This document shows positions 61,261-64,000 of a stretch of 64,000 nucleotides of DNA, one piece after another (positions within the stretch are counted from its first letter, which is position 1; every line of letters begins with the position of its first letter). The notes below the pieces were generated by a model. It was not told the DNA's origin. It made no database searches and saw only the letters and a list, made by a program, of their open reading frames with translations. Source of the stretch: Dryas octopetala (taxonomy: Eukaryota; Streptophyta; Magnoliopsida; Rosales; Rosaceae); contig OY992833.1 in the NCBI GenBank assembly GCA_963921425.1, forward strand, positions 3,474,501-3,538,500, written 5' to 3'. The translations under genes and the position numbers were made by a program.

Positions 61261-63364
61261 TTAAGATATCAGAAATCATTAATATCTGATAACAATGATG
61301 GTATATCATATCGGATTATCAAACAAATACGATATCTAATATAATATAGACATCAGTGAATAACCGATATGTAATATGGGAGAATAGATATCGGCACGCA
61401 TTATATCGGTTGGAAACCTAAATAGATATCGGTTTATCACTGATATATATGAAGGTTTTTCTTGTAGTGCAGGTTTGAAATTCTAGATGGTAGTCGGGTT
61501 AACTCCTTATTGTCAGACAAATCCAAAACTTGCAGAGTAGGCATAAAATCAAAGAAGCTTTCGACAATCATTTTGAAATGATTTCCTCCAAGAAACAAGG
61601 TCAACAGATTGAGAGATTCTGGTGTTTCAATTAAATGTTCAATATGATTAGCCATTAATGACACCCTTTTTGCGTTCTTCCATTTTTCAACTTGTGGTAC
61701 TTCAATCAAATTAGCACTTGTGTGCACAATTAAACTCTTGTTTGATTCCTCTAGATCACAAGCCAACCACAATGCCATGTCCCGAATGACATCATGCATT
61801 TTTACACAACTTTCGTTAGGTGCTTCAAACAAACATGCATTAAGAAGAGTACCTATGATATGGTAACTCTCATTTAGTGCTTCGTCCATATTAGCATATT
61901 CTTCCAATATTTCCTCACACATCCAATAATATAATAATTCATATTTAGATATGCGATAATCTTCTGGAAATAAAGCACAATATAAGAAGCCAGATTTGAT
62001 TTTCTCACTAGGTAAATTATCATAACTAAACTTTAAGAGACGAAACACCTTATCTCCGATGCCTGCAAACTCCGAGGCTGATTTCTTCAAAACTTGAATT
62101 GCATGATTCCATTCTTGTGGAGTTTTCTTGCAAGCCATGGCCCGACCAACTGTAACTAGTGCAAGTGGTAAACCACCACACTCTTTTGCCACAGTTTTAG
62201 CAAGCTTGGGAATACCTGGATCAATAAGAAGTGTTTGTTTCCCAACCTTCTCCTGAAACAATTCCCATGCTTTGTCCCATGTCAAACACTCCACTCTAAT
62301 CTTCTTGTGTGCATCCATATCACCACATACATCCTCGAAGCGAGTGGTGAAGACTATCTTGGACTTGTTTCAATTGTCAGGAACAGGAACTCCTACTTTT
62401 GTTATTTCAACTCGCTCCCATATATCATCCAATAATAACACAAACTTCTTTTTGCTCAAGACACTGAAGATGTCTTCAGCCTTCTCATGTTGCGCTTTCT
62501 GCTTCCATGCATCGTTGGCAAACCCAATCTTTTCACCAATCTAATCTTGAATACTTTCAAGTTTGATCGAGGTCCTTGGAGACCATTACCCAGATCACAA
62601 TATTGAAATCATTAAGAGTGTGAAGGAAGTTGTTATTGATTTGGGTTAGGAGGGTTGTCTTTCCCACCCCTCCCATTCCATATATGCCAATTATTCCCAC
62701 TTGTTGATCTTCAAGGTGCCTCCAAACCTAATCAAACATGGATTCCATGCCCACAGTAGGCTCAATAGGTCTTTCACTGACTAAAGGTGCAGGTAAGGTT
62801 TCTGCCACCTCTTCAAAAACTCCCTTGCTCTTTAAATCAGAGACTTGCACCAACCTTTTAACCACTATTTTTCCATACTTGTAGCTGGACATGTAGTTTT
62901 TTGAACAGTTACCTCCACAACATAACTTCTCAATCTCTTGAATGCCATCGTTTACAACTTCATTGACTTGAGCCTCTATAGTTTCCACACTTGAAATCCA
63001 CCATTGTACATGGTCCAACTGCTTCTTGAATTGTTGCTGCTCAGCGATCTCAATCCTTTTCTTAACGTCATTCTTAATAGACGTTAGTTCTTGCAAAGAA
63101 GTTGTCAATGCTTCAAGGTTTTCATCGAGTTTAAGTACATATTGTTGTTGTCCGATAATGGAATCCCCGCAGCCAGAAACCATGGTATCACCTGATAAGG
63201 AGACTGAAAAGATGTTGCCCATTGCTTCCTGCAGGACTATTAATTCAAAGGGAAAGAAAAAGAAAATGATATCTATAGGGAGCTTCTATCATGACTGGAG
63301 GCATACAATGCCTACACATTAAAAAATAAAAAAAAAAGATAAACAAGTTTTACCTTTTTTTTTT

Positions 63365-64000
63365 ATGCATCCCTCAAGATAGTGGTAACTCTTGATTAAG
63401 ATTTGGTAACTTACCACATTCTTGATCGAAGTTACCATTTTCTTGAACCAAACATCAAGAAAATGGTAACCAAATCCTTGCCTCAAACCAAGTTACAACT
63501 TTTTTGATTGTTCGATCAAGAAAATGGTAACTTGGTTCAAGAAAGTGGTAACCAAGCTCAATCATGACCAAAATTATCATTTTTTTGATTTTTTTCCTCA
63601 AGAAATTGTAACTTTTTCTTAAGAAATGGTAAGTTACCATTTTCTTGATCGAAGTTACCATTTTCTTGAACCAAACATCAAGAAAATGGTAATAAATCAG
63701 TGAGGCAAAAAACGTTACCACTTTCTTGATCGTTCGATCAAGAAAATTGTAACTTGGTTCAAGAATGTGGTAACCAAGCCCAATCATGACCAAAGTTACC
63801 ATTTTCTTGATTTTTTTCCTCAAGAAATGGTAACTTTTTCTCAAGAAATGGTAAGTTACCATTTTCTTGAACCAATCCTCAAGAAAATGGTAACCAAATC
63901 AGTGGGGCAAAAAACGTTACCACTTTCTTGATCGTTCGATCAAGAAAATGGTAACTTGGTTCAAGAATGTGGTAACCAAGCCCAATCTTGAACAAAGTTA
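63365..64000. repeat. Tandem repeat of 200-222 bp built from ttaccattttcttga hairpins
   Basis: gttaccattttcttgaacca recurs at about 63431, 63653 and 63855. Each unit has gtaacttggttcaagaa, ttgatcgttcgatcaa and ccaagc-caatcatgacc. The spacing is 222 then about 202, the loss being one ttcttgatcgaagttacca block. Units contain direct and inverted copies of one 15-bp core. It continues past the window end. A long minus-strand open frame (63455-63862) with a 74-residue period is a by-product. It begins about 140 bp upstream of the NLR start codon. Confidence 0.9.

Larger units (their letters stand above)
55702..61472 (+). mobile_element. CACTA (En/Spm) element, non-autonomous, with captured ULP1-like gene
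   Basis: It runs 55705-61469 (5765 bp), with inverted termini CACTACAAGAAAAA at both ends and the 3-bp duplication cag (55702-55704, 61470-61472). Subterminal arrays of gatatcagtt/aaccgatat motifs occupy 55720-55915 and 60930-61440. No TNP-type transposase is visible. It lies in the LRR-coding part of the NLR and carries exons on the plus strand. Confidence 0.95.
54764..63222 (-). pseudogene. RPS5-like CC-NB-LRR resistance gene, broken and interrupted by a CACTA element
   Basis: The minus-strand N-terminus MGNIFSVSLSGDTMVSGCG carries a Gly2 myristoylation signal like RPS5-type NLRs, then a coiled coil to about residue 150. NB-ARC motifs are all visible: P-loop GMGGVGKTT (62651-62680), kinase-2 FVLLLDDIW, KIVFTTR, CGGLPLAL, MHD (VKMHDVIRDMALW). 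LRRs start at FMPTLQVLDLSDN and, after the transposon, continue ISLQHLNLSGTGIRELP to FLPSFRPS. Lesions: TAG at 62728-62730, a frameshift near 62560, TAG at 62541-62543, TGA at 62371-62373, and a one-base loss in an A-run near 55072. Across the CACTA the reading frame joins exactly (SNL then ISLQ). Family role: intracellular immune receptor. This copy cannot encode a full receptor. Confidence 0.9.

Noticed and set aside
63455..63862. 135-codon open frame with 74-residue periodicity
   Set aside because: It follows the 222-bp tandem repeat; no known fold and no codon-level conservation beyond the DNA repeat.
63365..64000. CRISPR-like array
   Set aside because: Repeats are long, contain inverted copies and have no unique spacers; the window is a plant nuclear genome.

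Overview
This is a plant nuclear window, from a eudicot. The evidence is an 18-exon FY gene, a DYW-class and an Rf-like pentatricopeptide repeat (PPR) gene, an RPS5-type coiled-coil NLR, a CYP77-like P450 fragment, and a dense load of Ty1/copia, hAT, Mutator-like, CACTA, SINE and MITE-like elements. The species cannot be named from the sequence.

Layout. 1-7.1 kb: a broken F-box gene fragment, a 46-bp palindrome, and a Mutator-like element (3461-6164) that contains a tandem duplication and a small chimeric copia-type element (4644-5812). 7.18-17.0 kb (minus): an apparently intact FY gene, 18 exons and 765 codons, with all splice junctions rebuilt here in frame. Its N-terminus is a long Gln/His tract and a telobox lies just upstream of the start codon. 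17.4-22.1 kb: a MITE cluster, several members of which keep exact target-site duplications.

22.5-45.3 kb: one old copia-type retrotransposon on the minus strand, with LTRs at 22546-24265 and 43803-45263. It has been opened by later insertions. One is a 9-kb hAT element (29854-38901, 8-bp duplication) holding a transposase C-terminal relic, a long LTR and an intact 610-codon DYW PPR gene (33416-35248). Another is a Pack-MULE-like element (39426-43665, 9-bp duplication) with a CYP77-like fragment, which itself contains a solo LTR and a hAT MITE. Removing the hAT element rejoins an internal repeat of the retrotransposon, so the PPR gene lies inside a transposon inside a transposon.

45.3-54.7 kb: a tRNA-derived SINE with an 18-bp duplication, an Rf-like PPR gene broken by one frameshift (48343-50168, minus), a hAT MITE in its promoter, and a 1-kb palindromic element. 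54.7-63.2 kb (minus): an RPS5-like NLR pseudogene split in its leucine-rich region by a 5.8-kb CACTA element (TIR CACTACAAGAAAAA, 3-bp duplication CAG). The CACTA carries exons of a ULP1-like protease gene on the opposite strand. 63.4-64.0 kb: a 200-222-bp tandem repeat that runs off the window edge.

The genes do not form a pathway. FY acts in mRNA 3'-end processing, the two PPR genes belong to organelle RNA families, and the NLR belongs to immunity. The unifying theme is transposons that have captured, carried or broken host genes.
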